Below are positions 46,671 to 55,400 of a stretch of DNA of 64,000 bases, piece by piece. Under the pieces are notes generated by a model that did no database searches, had not been told where the DNA came from, and saw only the letters and a program-made list of their open reading frames with translations. Position 1 is the stretch's first letter; each line of letters begins with the position of its first letter. The translations under genes and the position numbers were made by a program. This stretch comes from a virus. The DNA is taken from IMG/VR virus record IMGVR_UViG_3300046517_000355, positions 1 to 64,000 of that record; one strand, 5' to 3'.

Positions 46671-46968
46671 CCGCACCACTTATCTTTTCGTTTGTGTGAT
46701 CGAAGAATGTGCTGAAGTCATCCAGCGAGCGTGCAAGATCATCAGATTCGGCTCGCTGGAGGTCGAGCCTGGGCATAAGGTAGACAATCTTGCGCGATTC
46801 AGCGTCGAGTGGAATGACCTGATCACGGTCGTCCGTCTGCTCAAAGAGAGAAAGGTCGATGTTTTCGAAGATGGTTTTCTGCAAGAGATGAAGCGCGAGA
46901 AAGTGAAGAAGTACATGAATTATTCCGCAGAGCTTGAGATCGTCGAGCCTGAGGAGGTGACAAAGTGA
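46663..46968 (+). CDS. MazG-like nucleotide pyrophosphohydrolase
   Basis: A 101-aa all-alpha protein. FVCVIEECAEVIQRACKIIR contains the EExxE-like metal motif; NLARFSVEWNDLITVVRLL supplies the second ExxD helix. This matches the MazG/phosphoribosyl-ATP-PPase superfamily. It may clean non-canonical or alarmone nucleotides, which would suit a phage with modified DNA. GAGGAGGAT precedes the start. Confidence 0.72.
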   Translation: MLNRTTYLFVCVIEECAEVIQRACKIIRFGSLEVEPGHKVDNLARFSVEWNDLITVVRLLKERKVDVFEDGFLQEMKREKVKKYMNYSAELEIVEPEEVTK

Positions 46969-47180
46969 CACGACACATCTGGGAGACGCAGTTTTTGAAC
47001 GACGACCCTGAGGACTTTCGCTGTGTGATGATCTGCTCGCTGTGCAGGCTGACTGAGAACGAAGTGGACATCGACTCAGCTTGCAAGGCAGGAAAAGCTG
47101 AAGGGGCTGAAGATCAGCCCCGACAGAAGGATCCTCGCGCGAGGGAACCAACACCTAACCGACACGAGGATCCAACCTAA
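46965..47180 (+). CDS. Small protein at end of plus-strand region, GTG start
   Basis: A 71-aa protein from GTG 46965, overlapping the upstream stop, with GAGGAGGTGACAAA before it. CSLC and a later cysteine may bind metal. The C-terminal 25 residues are disordered and proline/arginine-rich, and lie over a DNA hairpin, so the gene end may be recent. No family is recognised. Confidence 0.55.
   Translation: MTRHIWETQFLNDDPEDFRCVMICSLCRLTENEVDIDSACKAGKAEGAEDQPRQKDPRAREPTPNRHEDPT
47103..47121 (+). other. Perfect hairpin inside the last plus-strand gene
   Basis: GGGGCTGA, loop AGA, TCAGCCCC: eight perfect base pairs without a T tract. It may protect or process the 3' end of the long early message. 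Confidence 0.45.
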
Positions 47181-47185
47181 GATCG

Positions 47186-47638
47186 TCAGAGATGACTACC
47201 TAAGAGGATGCCGCCGGCGAGAGTGACGGCGGTTTTCAGCGCGTCGAGAAACTTATCCCAACTAGACTTCGGCTTATTGAGGCGAGCAGTGAGATCGAGA
47301 AGTATTTTTTGTTGCATCTCGACGACCTCCTTGAACATCGTCTTGATGTCTTTGAGATCAGTTATCATACCTTCTTGGACAGCGATCAGCTTGTCATAGG
47401 CGGCATATACTGCTTGAACTGTCGCACGCTCTTTGTCCGTCATCACACGTTCATTGGCAGCCTTCATCAGAGCATCCTTCGCCGCGATCAATTGCTGAGC
47501 GACAGACGCACAAGCATCGATATCCTTCTGCGGTACGAGTTGCCAGCCCGGGGGCACATTGATCTGTGGCGGTGTTGGTTGTGGCGTCTGCGCGAGTGCG
47601 CCGAGAGCCAGCATCAAGATCACGAAAATAGTCTTCAT
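47186..47638 (-). CDS. Secreted protein of lysis region
   Basis: A 150-aa protein with signal peptide MKTIFVILMLALGALA followed by QTPQPTPPQINVPPG, then a long helical coiled-coil region and a C-terminal hydrophobic helix (TAVTLAGGILLGS). Its start overlaps the stop of the membrane coiled-coil gene, as outer-spanin genes often overlap inner-spanin genes. No lipobox is present, so a spanin role is only a suggestion. AAGGAGAGAACCA precedes the ATG. Confidence 0.6.
   Translation of the reverse strand: MKTIFVILMLALGALAQTPQPTPPQINVPPGWQLVPQKDIDACASVAQQLIAAKDALMKAANERVMTDKERATVQAVYAAYDKLIAVQEGMITDLKDIKTMFKEVVEMQQKILLDLTARLNKPKSSWDKFLDALKTAVTLAGGILLGSHL
47211..47236 (+). terminator. Possible terminator of the early region, inside convergent gene
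   Basis: CCGCC, 12-nt loop, GGCGG, then TTTT on the plus strand. It lies 31 bp after the last plus-strand gene and within the 3' coding end of the minus-strand gene. Confidence 0.45.
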
Positions 47639-48039
47639 TGGTTCTCTCCTTGAGCTTTTCTCAGAATTTCTTCCAAGTCCTTTACGGCGACATTTGTCTG
47701 AGCATCATCCTTCGCCTTCTGTATATTCGCGACTGCGCGATCTGTCTCAGCACGCGCCGCATTGGTTGCATTGGTTGCATCGAGACTGTCCTTGACTGCC
47801 TCCTTGAGTTGTTCTGCCGCGACTGCCTTATTGACCTCATCATTGGCGATCTTAGTTTCTTGATTCGCGATCTGTTTGAGCTTGGCATTGACATTCTCCG
47901 CCGCGGCTTGCTGTCGTGACTTGAAGCGACACGATTCTGCTTTTGTCAGAACATACCAAAGCAGAATGAGACCTGCTATGCATGCGATCACGATCCACGT
48001 GATGCGGTGCGTGAAGATCGATTTAACAGTTTCCCACAT
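47635..48039 (-). CDS. Membrane-anchored coiled-coil protein, possible inner spanin
   Basis: A 134-aa protein. One membrane segment (TWIVIACIAGLILLWYVL, residues 14-31) is followed by about 100 residues of A/K/E/Q-rich coiled coil. This is the i-spanin plan, and it lies between a holin-like gene and a secreted protein. GGAGATTT precedes the ATG. Confidence 0.6.
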   Translation of the reverse strand: MWETVKSIFTHRITWIVIACIAGLILLWYVLTKAESCRFKSRQQAAAENVNAKLKQIANQETKIANDEVNKAVAAEQLKEAVKDSLDATNATNAARAETDRAVANIQKAKDDAQTNVAVKDLEEILRKAQGENQ

Positions 48040-48046
48040 AAATCTC

Positions 48047-48214
48047 CTACTTAAAAGTGAGGTAGAGGTAGACGATCATGCCGGCTAAGAATGCCCAGCC
48101 GGAAAGATCATGGATCGATGCTCGAATAAAATCCCAGCGCCCTGCGTTCGGCGGCGGCGGTGCTGAGAACGTGAACACGAGAGCGAAGATCACAACTAAA
48201 ATCAAAAGCGTCAT
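48047..48214 (-). CDS. Two-segment membrane protein, possible holin (55 aa)
   Basis: MTLLILVVIFALVFTF and a second segment WAFLAGMIVYLYLTF flank a PPPP turn and a short amphipathic stretch. AGGAGGAACT precedes the ATG. Size, two membrane helices and place next to spanin-like genes suit a small holin; pinholin or other membrane proteins are also possible. Confidence 0.55.
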   Translation of the reverse strand: MTLLILVVIFALVFTFSAPPPPNAGRWDFIRASIHDLSGWAFLAGMIVYLYLTFK

Positions 48215-48222
48215 AGTTCCTC

Positions 48223-49515
48223 CTATAAGGTTAGTCCGTATTCTGAGAGAGCGTAGCCGACCAGCGTCGTCAGATCAGCACCGGCGATGCCTCCATTGAA
48301 GAAGTCGAATTCCTTAAAATCGACTTGTCCAAAGACCGTGTTCGACGTGTCCTTTCCTATGACGATCGGCACTGTGTTGAGAGCAGTCGCCGGAACCGTC
48401 GCGGTGTGCGACACGCCATTGAAGCGGATCGTCTTCGTCGTTCCTATTCGCTGAATGAGAAAGGCGATCCACGTGCCGAGAGTGTAGGTGTAAAAGTCTC
48501 CATAAGGAGCAGAGCTTTGGACGATGCCGCCGCCAAGATTTCCTGCACTCAGCGCATCAGTGCCTATCCAGAAGCCGTCAGTAAATTGCTTATCCAAGAC
48601 TCGCGTCGCGGCCTCAGTCGTGTTGAAAAGACGAAAGACGCCGAACACTGCGAAGTCGCCGAAAGCATTATTGATGCCTGTCGAGAGAAAATCATCAACT
48701 CCGTCGAGCGAGATATAAGGATCGACGCCGTTCGCTTTATAGATTGGACGTGCGGTGCCTGCGGCTGTCGCATCATGACTTCCGATCGTATCGACAAGCA
48801 GTCCGACAGGATCGTTATCATGAAAGCCTTGCTGGAGCTTTGCCTTATACTGCGTCATGTTCGAGCCGATATTCAGCGAGAAGTCGTCGTAGGTCTCTGG
48901 GATCGAGATCGTCGGCATCTTGTATTGTTTGATGATGCAGTTCAACTCGAAATTGTTCCCGCCGTTCGTCTTCACTTTGACAGAACTGTCGAAGCGCACC
49001 AGCTGAGTCATCTCAAGTTCAGGATCGATAAAATAGAATTCAAGATCGATGTCGTGAAAGAATTCAAACTCCTTGACGACGCTCACATCCATGATCGAGC
49101 GGTTAAGAAAAGAGAGCGGCCAGCTTCCAGAATGCGGCATGCGCCTAAAATATGGCGTATTGTCTTTCGCCTGCACGACTTTCGATCCGACAGGCGTGTC
49201 CATTTCTGTTCCAGCCTGCGGTTGAATTGGGAAGGTGCCGACGACGCTCAGAGTGTGCTCGACAAAGCCGAGCGTGTCCGTCGCTCTGATCGTGACTGTC
49301 TGCGAGCGATTCGCAGGAATGTACTCGAAGACAGATCCGCTGATCACGTTAAACGTGCCGCCTGCTCCGTTGTCGCTCATGATCACCGCACCTGTCGCAC
49401 CTGCAATCGTCACCTGCGGAGGCGCAAGCTCTGGCGCGATGTGCGACGGCTCGATGCTTGCGAACTTCGAGCCTGAGCGGTAGACAAGTTTCGACAGCGT
49501 GAAACTAATTGCCAT
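48223..49515 (-). CDS. Tail or receptor protein with LamG/ConA-like lectin domain
   Basis: A 430-aa protein. The N-terminal 100 residues are Ig-like (APPQVTIAGATGAVIMSDNG, VTIRATDTLGFVEHTLSV). A middle beta region follows. The last 180 residues are a concanavalin-like domain: YISLDGVDDFLSTGINNAFG then FAVFGVFRLFN and TYTLGTWIAFLIQRIGTTK. Such domains bind glycans and occur in phage receptor-binding proteins. The stop/start with the receiver gene overlaps by 11 bp. Host-surface binding is the likely role. Confidence 0.7.
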   Translation of the reverse strand: MAISFTLSKLVYRSGSKFASIEPSHIAPELAPPQVTIAGATGAVIMSDNGAGGTFNVISGSVFEYIPANRSQTVTIRATDTLGFVEHTLSVVGTFPIQPQAGTEMDTPVGSKVVQAKDNTPYFRRMPHSGSWPLSFLNRSIMDVSVVKEFEFFHDIDLEFYFIDPELEMTQLVRFDSSVKVKTNGGNNFELNCIIKQYKMPTISIPETYDDFSLNIGSNMTQYKAKLQQGFHDNDPVGLLVDTIGSHDATAAGTARPIYKANGVDPYISLDGVDDFLSTGINNAFGDFAVFGVFRLFNTTEAATRVLDKQFTDGFWIGTDALSAGNLGGGIVQSSAPYGDFYTYTLGTWIAFLIQRIGTTKTIRFNGVSHTATVPATALNTVPIVIGKDTSNTVFGQVDFKEFDFFNGGIAGADLTTLVGYALSEYGLTL

Positions 49516-49981
49516 TTGCTTTCGTCTCCTCTGGTGTTAGTTCCTGCGTCATCTCCTCAAGCAGGAAGCGCTTCACTGCTCTGATCAGCGTAACAGGTTC
49601 GTAAGGCTTTCGGAAGATCATCTTCACGCCAAGCTCCTCTTTCGCCATCATGATCGGATCGAATTGATTCCTGGGATCAAAGTCGAACCCAGTGAACCAA
49701 AACACCTCAATGCGTCGCTCTTTGCCCCACAGGTTTTCGTTTTGCCTGACCAATCTCGTGAGCGTGATGCCGTCCATAACAGGCATCGAGAGATCGCAGA
49801 TCACTGCATCGACGTTATATTTCAGATCATTGAGAAATTCGAGGGCGCTAGGGCCGCCTTTCTTGATAGCGATCACTGTGTCCTCGATCTCTGCCACAAG
49901 CTCATAGATCGGAACCATGTCAAGATCATCATCGACGATCATGATGCGCCGTTTCGTTTCGCTCATTACCATTATCCCCAT
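49505..49981 (-). CDS. CheY-like response regulator receiver protein
   Basis: A 158-aa single-domain receiver. All key residues are present: acidic D17/D18, phospho-acceptor D63 in VICDLSMPVMDG, T97 in FWFTGF and K125 in FRKPYEP. A 30-residue acidic tail replaces any output domain. Histidine kinase partners are not seen in this window. The start overlaps the upstream stop (TAATG); later ATGs at 49972 and 49966 are possible. A receiver between endolysin and lectin genes in a phage late operon is unusual and may rewire host signalling. Confidence 0.82.
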   Translation of the reverse strand: MGIMVMSETKRRIMIVDDDLDMVPIYELVAEIEDTVIAIKKGGPSALEFLNDLKYNVDAVICDLSMPVMDGITLTRLVRQNENLWGKERRIEVFWFTGFDFDPRNQFDPIMMAKEELGVKMIFRKPYEPVTLIRAVKRFLLEEMTQELTPEETKANGN

Positions 49982-50463
49982 TATCCGTCAAGGTTAAAGA
50001 GATCGTCTTCGTGTCCGTCCCATTTACCTGCAAGCCGTTGCTGTTTGAGTATCGCTTTTGCCTGCAAATTCTGTGTTACCACAGCGCCGTTCGAGACGGT
50101 GAGTCCTTTTATCTGAAACCGCAACTCCTTGACCGTGATCTCTTGGTCCGTTTTGTAGTCAGAAAGCTCGGTTTTCAAATCGTCGAGACGCATTTCCTTT
50201 GCCTCTAAGACTCTTGTAAGGTCGGCATTCGCCTCAATGATCTTTTCATATTTCTTTCGTGAGAAAAAACTCCACACGATATTGACAATGATCGTCAGTA
50301 CCGCCATACCTGAGATGATCCACGTGAAGACCAGCAAGACGCCGGACCTCTCAGGATCCTGAGAGGTCTGTGCGACTGCAACCGTGTAGAAGATGCCGAT
50401 CAAGATGATGATGATCGACGACGGAATGAAGCTGAGCTTCCTCTTTCGAATTATCCCAAACAT
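49981..50463 (-). CDS. Membrane coiled-coil protein coupled to receiver
   Basis: A 160-aa protein. Two membrane segments (IPSSIIIILIGIFYTVAVA and GVLLVFTWIISGMAVLTIIV) are followed by a coiled coil (residues 75-125) and a short tail. Its stop overlaps the receiver gene start, so the two proteins are probably made together. It could localise the receiver to the membrane. No histidine kinase motif is present. The gene begins 11 bp after the endolysin stop. Confidence 0.6.
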   Translation of the reverse strand: MFGIIRKRKLSFIPSSIIIILIGIFYTVAVAQTSQDPERSGVLLVFTWIISGMAVLTIIVNIVWSFFSRKKYEKIIEANADLTRVLEAKEMRLDDLKTELSDYKTDQEITVKELRFQIKGLTVSNGAVVTQNLQAKAILKQQRLAGKWDGHEDDLFNLDG

Positions 50464-50474
50464 CGTTTGCTCCT

Positions 50475-51758
50475 CTAAATCAATGCTATGAGAACGATCA
50501 CCGCAAAAGTCGCGAAAGCGGCTGCCAGAAATGAGACAACCGGATTCGTCGAGAGAGCTTGTGTGAGCTTCGACTTTGGCGGCTCGGTATAGACGACATC
50601 CTTCGTCGTCTGGTCAGTGTTCGTCTTGACGAATAGTTCGTCACGCTTGAACAGATCGAGCTTCTTCGTGAAGTACCAGATGCCGACAAGTATCAGACCT
50701 CCGATGATCAGATACGGAGCGACGACTTTCAGCAAGTCAAGTTGTTTGTCTGAGAGATCGAGCTTCGGAATCGTGTAGGTGCCGGCGAGTATGCCGAGCA
50801 CGACGCCCCAAGCTTTCGAAAATAGTCCGACTTTCTGCTCTGCCGGTATCGAAACGGGCTCGGATTGCTTTGCCTTCTCGATCTTCTTCTCCTCGGATTT
50901 GTCAGCTTCCACGGTGACAGTTTGCTTCACAGAGTCTCCAGACGGCGTATCCGCGACATTGATCACCTGAGAATCGCCCGAATTGCCTGCTGGAGGCTCG
51001 CTGGGGAGGTTTTCGGTACTACTCGTGCTAGATACAGACGGTTCGCTCTCCGCGGTGTCGTCAGGCGTCACGAACGGCGTCGCGTCTGATCCAGCGATCA
51101 GCGACGCACGCAGACACTTCGCGAACGCTGTCGAGTCATTGACGATGTGCGTGCCGACACTCACAGTGTCGCCTTTGTCGTGGTACGCTTTGTCGCCATT
51201 CACGATCTCGCGCGCCATGTAATAGTCGTTCCTGACGGGATTGATGTACCGATCAAGAGTCTGACCTGGGCGATAGAGTCCGAGATGCATGCCGAGCGTC
51301 GTCGCGGCCATCGAGACATCAGGATCGAAAAGCAGATCAGGCGTCTTCACGAGATCGAAGTCAGGAAAGCGGGCGGCTATCTCTGGGAAGTATTTTTTGA
51401 TGTACGCAGTCAGCTTCTTGTAGTTCGCCTCCCATGTGTTTTGCACATGACCGCGTCCGAAGAAAGGATAATATCTGAGATGCTTCCAGAAGCGCCGCAC
51501 TCGATCTGTATTGCCTTGATAATACCCAGGCTCGTCGGCGTCTCCTAGATAGTAGCCTTCAGCGCATGGCTCGAACGAATGAGCAGTCTCGCGCTTGATC
51601 TGCGCGAGTGCATTCGCCATCTGCTCAAGCATGTCCCACCAGCCAAAATACTTCTCGAAGAAGTTGAGGATCTGTGTGAGCGACGCGACTTGATCCTTCG
51701 ACGGCGAGTCAAAATGTTTTTTGTATTCATCAAAGAAAATCTTGCGATCAAATTTCAT
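50475..51758 (-). CDS. Endolysin, GH19-like, with C-terminal membrane segments
   Basis: A 427-aa protein. The first 230 residues have a GH19/lysozyme-like fold: ANALAQIKRETAHSFEPCAE with likely catalytic E57, and YYPFFGRGHVQNTWEANYKK, the conserved substrate-groove segment. A T/S/P-rich linker (about 235-300) follows. Then come hydrophobic segments near 303-318, 333-352 (APYLIIGGLILVGIWYF) and 404-427 (VVSFLAAAFATFAVIVLIAL). A membrane-anchored endolysin of this shape is unusual, with no N-terminal signal. GAGGAGGAACCAAC precedes the ATG. Confidence 0.75.
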   Translation of the reverse strand: MKFDRKIFFDEYKKHFDSPSKDQVASLTQILNFFEKYFGWWDMLEQMANALAQIKRETAHSFEPCAEGYYLGDADEPGYYQGNTDRVRRFWKHLRYYPFFGRGHVQNTWEANYKKLTAYIKKYFPEIAARFPDFDLVKTPDLLFDPDVSMAATTLGMHLGLYRPGQTLDRYINPVRNDYYMAREIVNGDKAYHDKGDTVSVGTHIVNDSTAFAKCLRASLIAGSDATPFVTPDDTAESEPSVSSTSSTENLPSEPPAGNSGDSQVINVADTPSGDSVKQTVTVEADKSEEKKIEKAKQSEPVSIPAEQKVGLFSKAWGVVLGILAGTYTIPKLDLSDKQLDLLKVVAPYLIIGGLILVGIWYFTKKLDLFKRDELFVKTNTDQTTKDVVYTEPPKSKLTQALSTNPVVSFLAAAFATFAVIVLIALI

Positions 51759-51786
51759 GTTGGTTCCTCCTCTGGTAAAGTTCGAA

Positions 51787-52212
51787 TTATCCTGCGGCGG
51801 CCGCAGTCTGCGCCTCCGGCTCCTGCTCTTGATCAACGTCGATGATCAGCCAGTCGAGCAGGTCGAGGTCCATTGTGGTGAATGAGATCGAGGCATTGAA
51901 GTTCGCGAGCTTCAGCGTCGAGGCATTGATCTCGATGTCAACTTCGACAAGCTCCTTGAATTCAGCATCGAATGCCGCACGCGCTTCAGGCGTCGGAAAG
52001 TCCCAGATTTGCGTCTGCTCATTCAGCTTTGCATCGACCTTCTTCAGCATTTCGACACGAGATGTCTCATAGTTCTCCATGATCGGAGCCGTCTGCTTGA
52101 TCAGGTTCCTCAGCTTGAAAGCTGTCTTGATGGGAAGCTCCTTCGACGCGAGACGCGCGAGTGCTCCGCTGTTCACTGCATTAACAAGTTTCGAGAGTGT
52201 TGTCCTTATCAT
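51787..52212 (-). CDS. Late helical protein, unknown
   Basis: A 141-aa protein, helical for the first 100 residues (IRTTLSKLVNAVNSGALARL) with a beta-acidic C-terminus ending EQEPEAQTAAAAG. CAGGAGACATAGG precedes the ATG at 52212. It overlaps the gene before it by 4 bp. It may be a tail-region accessory protein; no family is recognised. Confidence 0.6.
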   Translation of the reverse strand: MIRTTLSKLVNAVNSGALARLASKELPIKTAFKLRNLIKQTAPIMENYETSRVEMLKKVDAKLNEQTQIWDFPTPEARAAFDAEFKELVEVDIEINASTLKLANFNASISFTTMDLDLLDWLIIDVDQEQEPEAQTAAAAG

Positions 52213-52481
52213 CCTATGTCTCCTGGGTCTTGAACTGCGGCTATTGCCGTGGCGGCTGCCGCACCTTGTGTCTGCCGCATATATATCGACTTGAAGTCGC
52301 GAGCGATCTTCTGCTTTGCGAACTGTGCCTTTGTCTGTGGGTTTGGGATCTGCGGTCCGGTAGGATTCTGCGGATCGATGATCGTTGACTGATAACCCCA
52401 CTCCTTCGCGAGTGCGTCGAGCATCGCATTGACTGTGATGCCTGCCGGCAGGTCGAAAGGCGGGATCGTGAGTTGCGCCAT
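52209..52481 (-). CDS. Small tail-region protein, unknown
   Basis: A 90-aa protein starting MAQLTIPPFDLPAGITVNAM. AAGGAGGACACTT precedes the ATG. It lies directly after the giant tail-tip protein and may be a fibre or chaperone factor. No family is recognised. Confidence 0.6.
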   Translation of the reverse strand: MAQLTIPPFDLPAGITVNAMLDALAKEWGYQSTIIDPQNPTGPQIPNPQTKAQFAKQKIARDFKSIYMRQTQGAAAATAIAAVQDPGDIG

Positions 52482-52498
52482 AAGTGTCCTCCTTTAGT

Positions 52499-55400
52499 TT
52501 ATGTTAGTAGAACTTTCTTGATCGTACCACTGTCATTGTAAGCTAAGAACACATCGCCACTAGAAGTGTTCCTGTGAATGCCAAAATCTTTATTCGTCGT
52601 CAACTGCGTGGTAGTGGGGTTGCCGGCCGATGATGTGAATCCTATACATCGTAGGGTTCCGGCGGAAAGCGTCGCCGCAAATAGATCGTTGATACTATTT
52701 ATATCATTCGATCCGAGGTTGATGTCGCTGTTGAAAGTCGTTGGGTTATTGAACGTGAATCCCGCACCAGAGCCAACCGAATCAAACGTCACACCGCCCG
52801 TCGCGCCTATAGTGGTTTTCAAGTAGTTCGAGGCATCGTATCTTTGCCTGATCTCGCGGCCGGTGAAATACAGGACCTGGTTATTGAACTCGCCGTAGAT
52901 CAACGGCGTCGTCGTGTTGGAATTTGATATATAGAGCCGATTCGAGTTTGTCTCTGAATATCCCGCCTGATAACCGATAAAGACGCTGGCTGATCCGCTC
53001 ACGTTTGAGAATCCAGCATTGCTACCAATGAAGGTATTCTGTCCTCCTGTAGTTGTCGAGAATCCCGCCCACGTACCGAACCCTGAATTATTAGCACCAG
53101 ATGATATTGAGAAAAATGAAATATATCCGAATGTGCATAATTCCGTCGCCGTAGAGCCTGCTGTTCCTTGACCTGCATTGCCTCCTACCGCTGTGTTATA
53201 ACTGCCTAATAAATACTGACCAGTAGGCACACCGATGTAGGTATTGCTACTGCCTGTTGAATTCAAGGACATAGCACTAGAGCCAATGGCCACGCATGAA
53301 CTGCCTGACGTTAATGATCCTGCGGCCTGCAAGCCGATAGCTACCGTTGAATCGGCGGTCGTTAAGGCTCCTGCCGCGAGATACCCGATCGCGATGTTGT
53401 AGTTGCCTGTGGTGAGAACAGGTGCGGCCTGTAAACCGATCAACACATTTGCGCCGCCAGAGGTAACATTCGCTCCTGCCGAATACCCAATGGCGATGTT
53501 TCCATCGCCCGTCACAACACCAGCCATTGCCGAGTTACCAATGGCGACGTTGAACCTCCCTGCTGTTATCGCGGCTCCGGCTCCGACTCCGATTGCTGTT
53601 GTAAAGAAACCTGTGTAACCTCCGCCATGCGCCGCGCCGATAAAAATATCACCAGATGCAGGAGAATCGATGATCGCCGCGACGCCTACTGTTAATTTAT
53701 TCCCATCGAATAATAGATTGGCGCTTGTCGCGAAATTCTGCGAGCCGTCGAGGTACGCAACACGATTCGCCGCACCTCCTGACACTGCTCGTCCTACTGT
53801 CAGTGGGTTCGCCCACTTGATGCCTGTCGAGAGTGAACTGTCTGCGGTCAATACGAGATTATTTGCGCCGACTGTTCGGATCGCGGCAGCTCCTGCGCCA
53901 GTGCCGGCAAGCAGATCGCCTTTTGCGGTCCACGCAGGATCCGCAGTGATGCTCGGCGCAGTCGTATTGATCACGTTGCCACTCGCATCAAAAGTCAGGT
54001 ATTGTCCTGTGAGAGGACTCGTGATCGCAAACGGAGGAATGTTATAGACAGGGTTCTCTCCTATGTGCGCATTCTCGACAAGTTGCATCGCGAGTTGCGG
54101 CACGTTTCCCGCCGGCGTGAGTTGCGTCGTGAAAGGCTTGATCACGACGATGCTGTTCACTGTCCAATGAGTGCCGATGCTCCCGTTGAATGCGATGTCG
54201 AGCACGAGCGCATTATTTTTGAGCGATGTAGGCGTCGAGAGCCACGTAAAGATCGGCGCATCATCGACAGAGACAAAGAGGTTCCCGTGCTGAGTGCGTC
54301 CGATGAAGATCGACTCGACGCCAAGAAGCCCTGAAACGCCGCCTGCGGACGGTGTCGGGTTGTGATCGAGGAGCGTGTTGTTATTGTAGGTATCGAGCGA
54401 GCCGTCATCATTGCAGACGACTCGAAACGGCATCGATGTCGTATTCTGATCTGGATCCGTGTTGCTCAGTCCTACAGTCGTGCCTTGGCCGCCGGTGATG
54501 CCTAGTCCGCCTGTCGCCTGAAAGTAAAAGCCGCCTGCTTGATCGGCAGGAATGCCGTCGATAGACAATCCACTACTTCCCCACCCAGTGCCTCCTGTAC
54601 GAGCGGCATTGCCTGTCGTCGAGTTATATGAAGCATTGACAAGGTTCTGCGCAGTCGGAACGATTGTCTGAATGTTGTCGGCAAGGTTTCCTACAAGCAA
54701 AGGCAGAAGATCGATCACTGTTCCGATGCCCGCGCTCGTGAAGCCGCGGACATACATGTGCGACGCTCCGCCTGTCGAAGGGTCGACGCCGTAGTCATGC
54801 ACGACAGTCTCGATAATAGTGTGCCCGACAGTCTTGCGGCGATAGAGCTTGCAGGTCGTCCCAGGTGTGATGTCGATCACATACTCCTCACCGACAACAT
54901 AGGAGCCAAACGAGGAATTGCCTGGGACTGTTCCGAACGTGCCGTCGGCATTGAAGTAAACCGCGATATAAAACGCATCAGGAAACCAAGTGCGTCCTAC
55001 ATCGAGAGCGATGCCTTGACTGACATTGTTTTTATGAGGAGCAACATAGACGCGATTCTGCACCGGTTGCATGATCAGCGCTGTGCTCAGCGTCGCTCCG
55101 CGGTAGGTACCTGTCGCGCTGATCACTTTGAGCGTGTGATCGTCTTGCGAGACTGTCTCGTGGAGATCAGTCCATGCGAATCTGAAAGGCAGGACGAATG
55201 AGAACGTCGCGAACAGCGACGACACTGCTCCAATATTCGTGACTGCATAGACTCTGCGAGTGATGATCGGCTCAGTCGTCCGCACCTCAGAATACTCAGG
55301 AACGAAAGTGATCGCGATCAGACGATCAAATTCATCCGTCACTCGATACGAGGTGACATCTTTCGTCGTGCTCGGATCCCACGTCCACCTGATGCGTGTT

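Noticed and set aside
48325-49476. A 383-codon plus-strand open frame
   Set aside because: It is antisense to the lectin-domain gene and shows no start signal or protein-like pattern.
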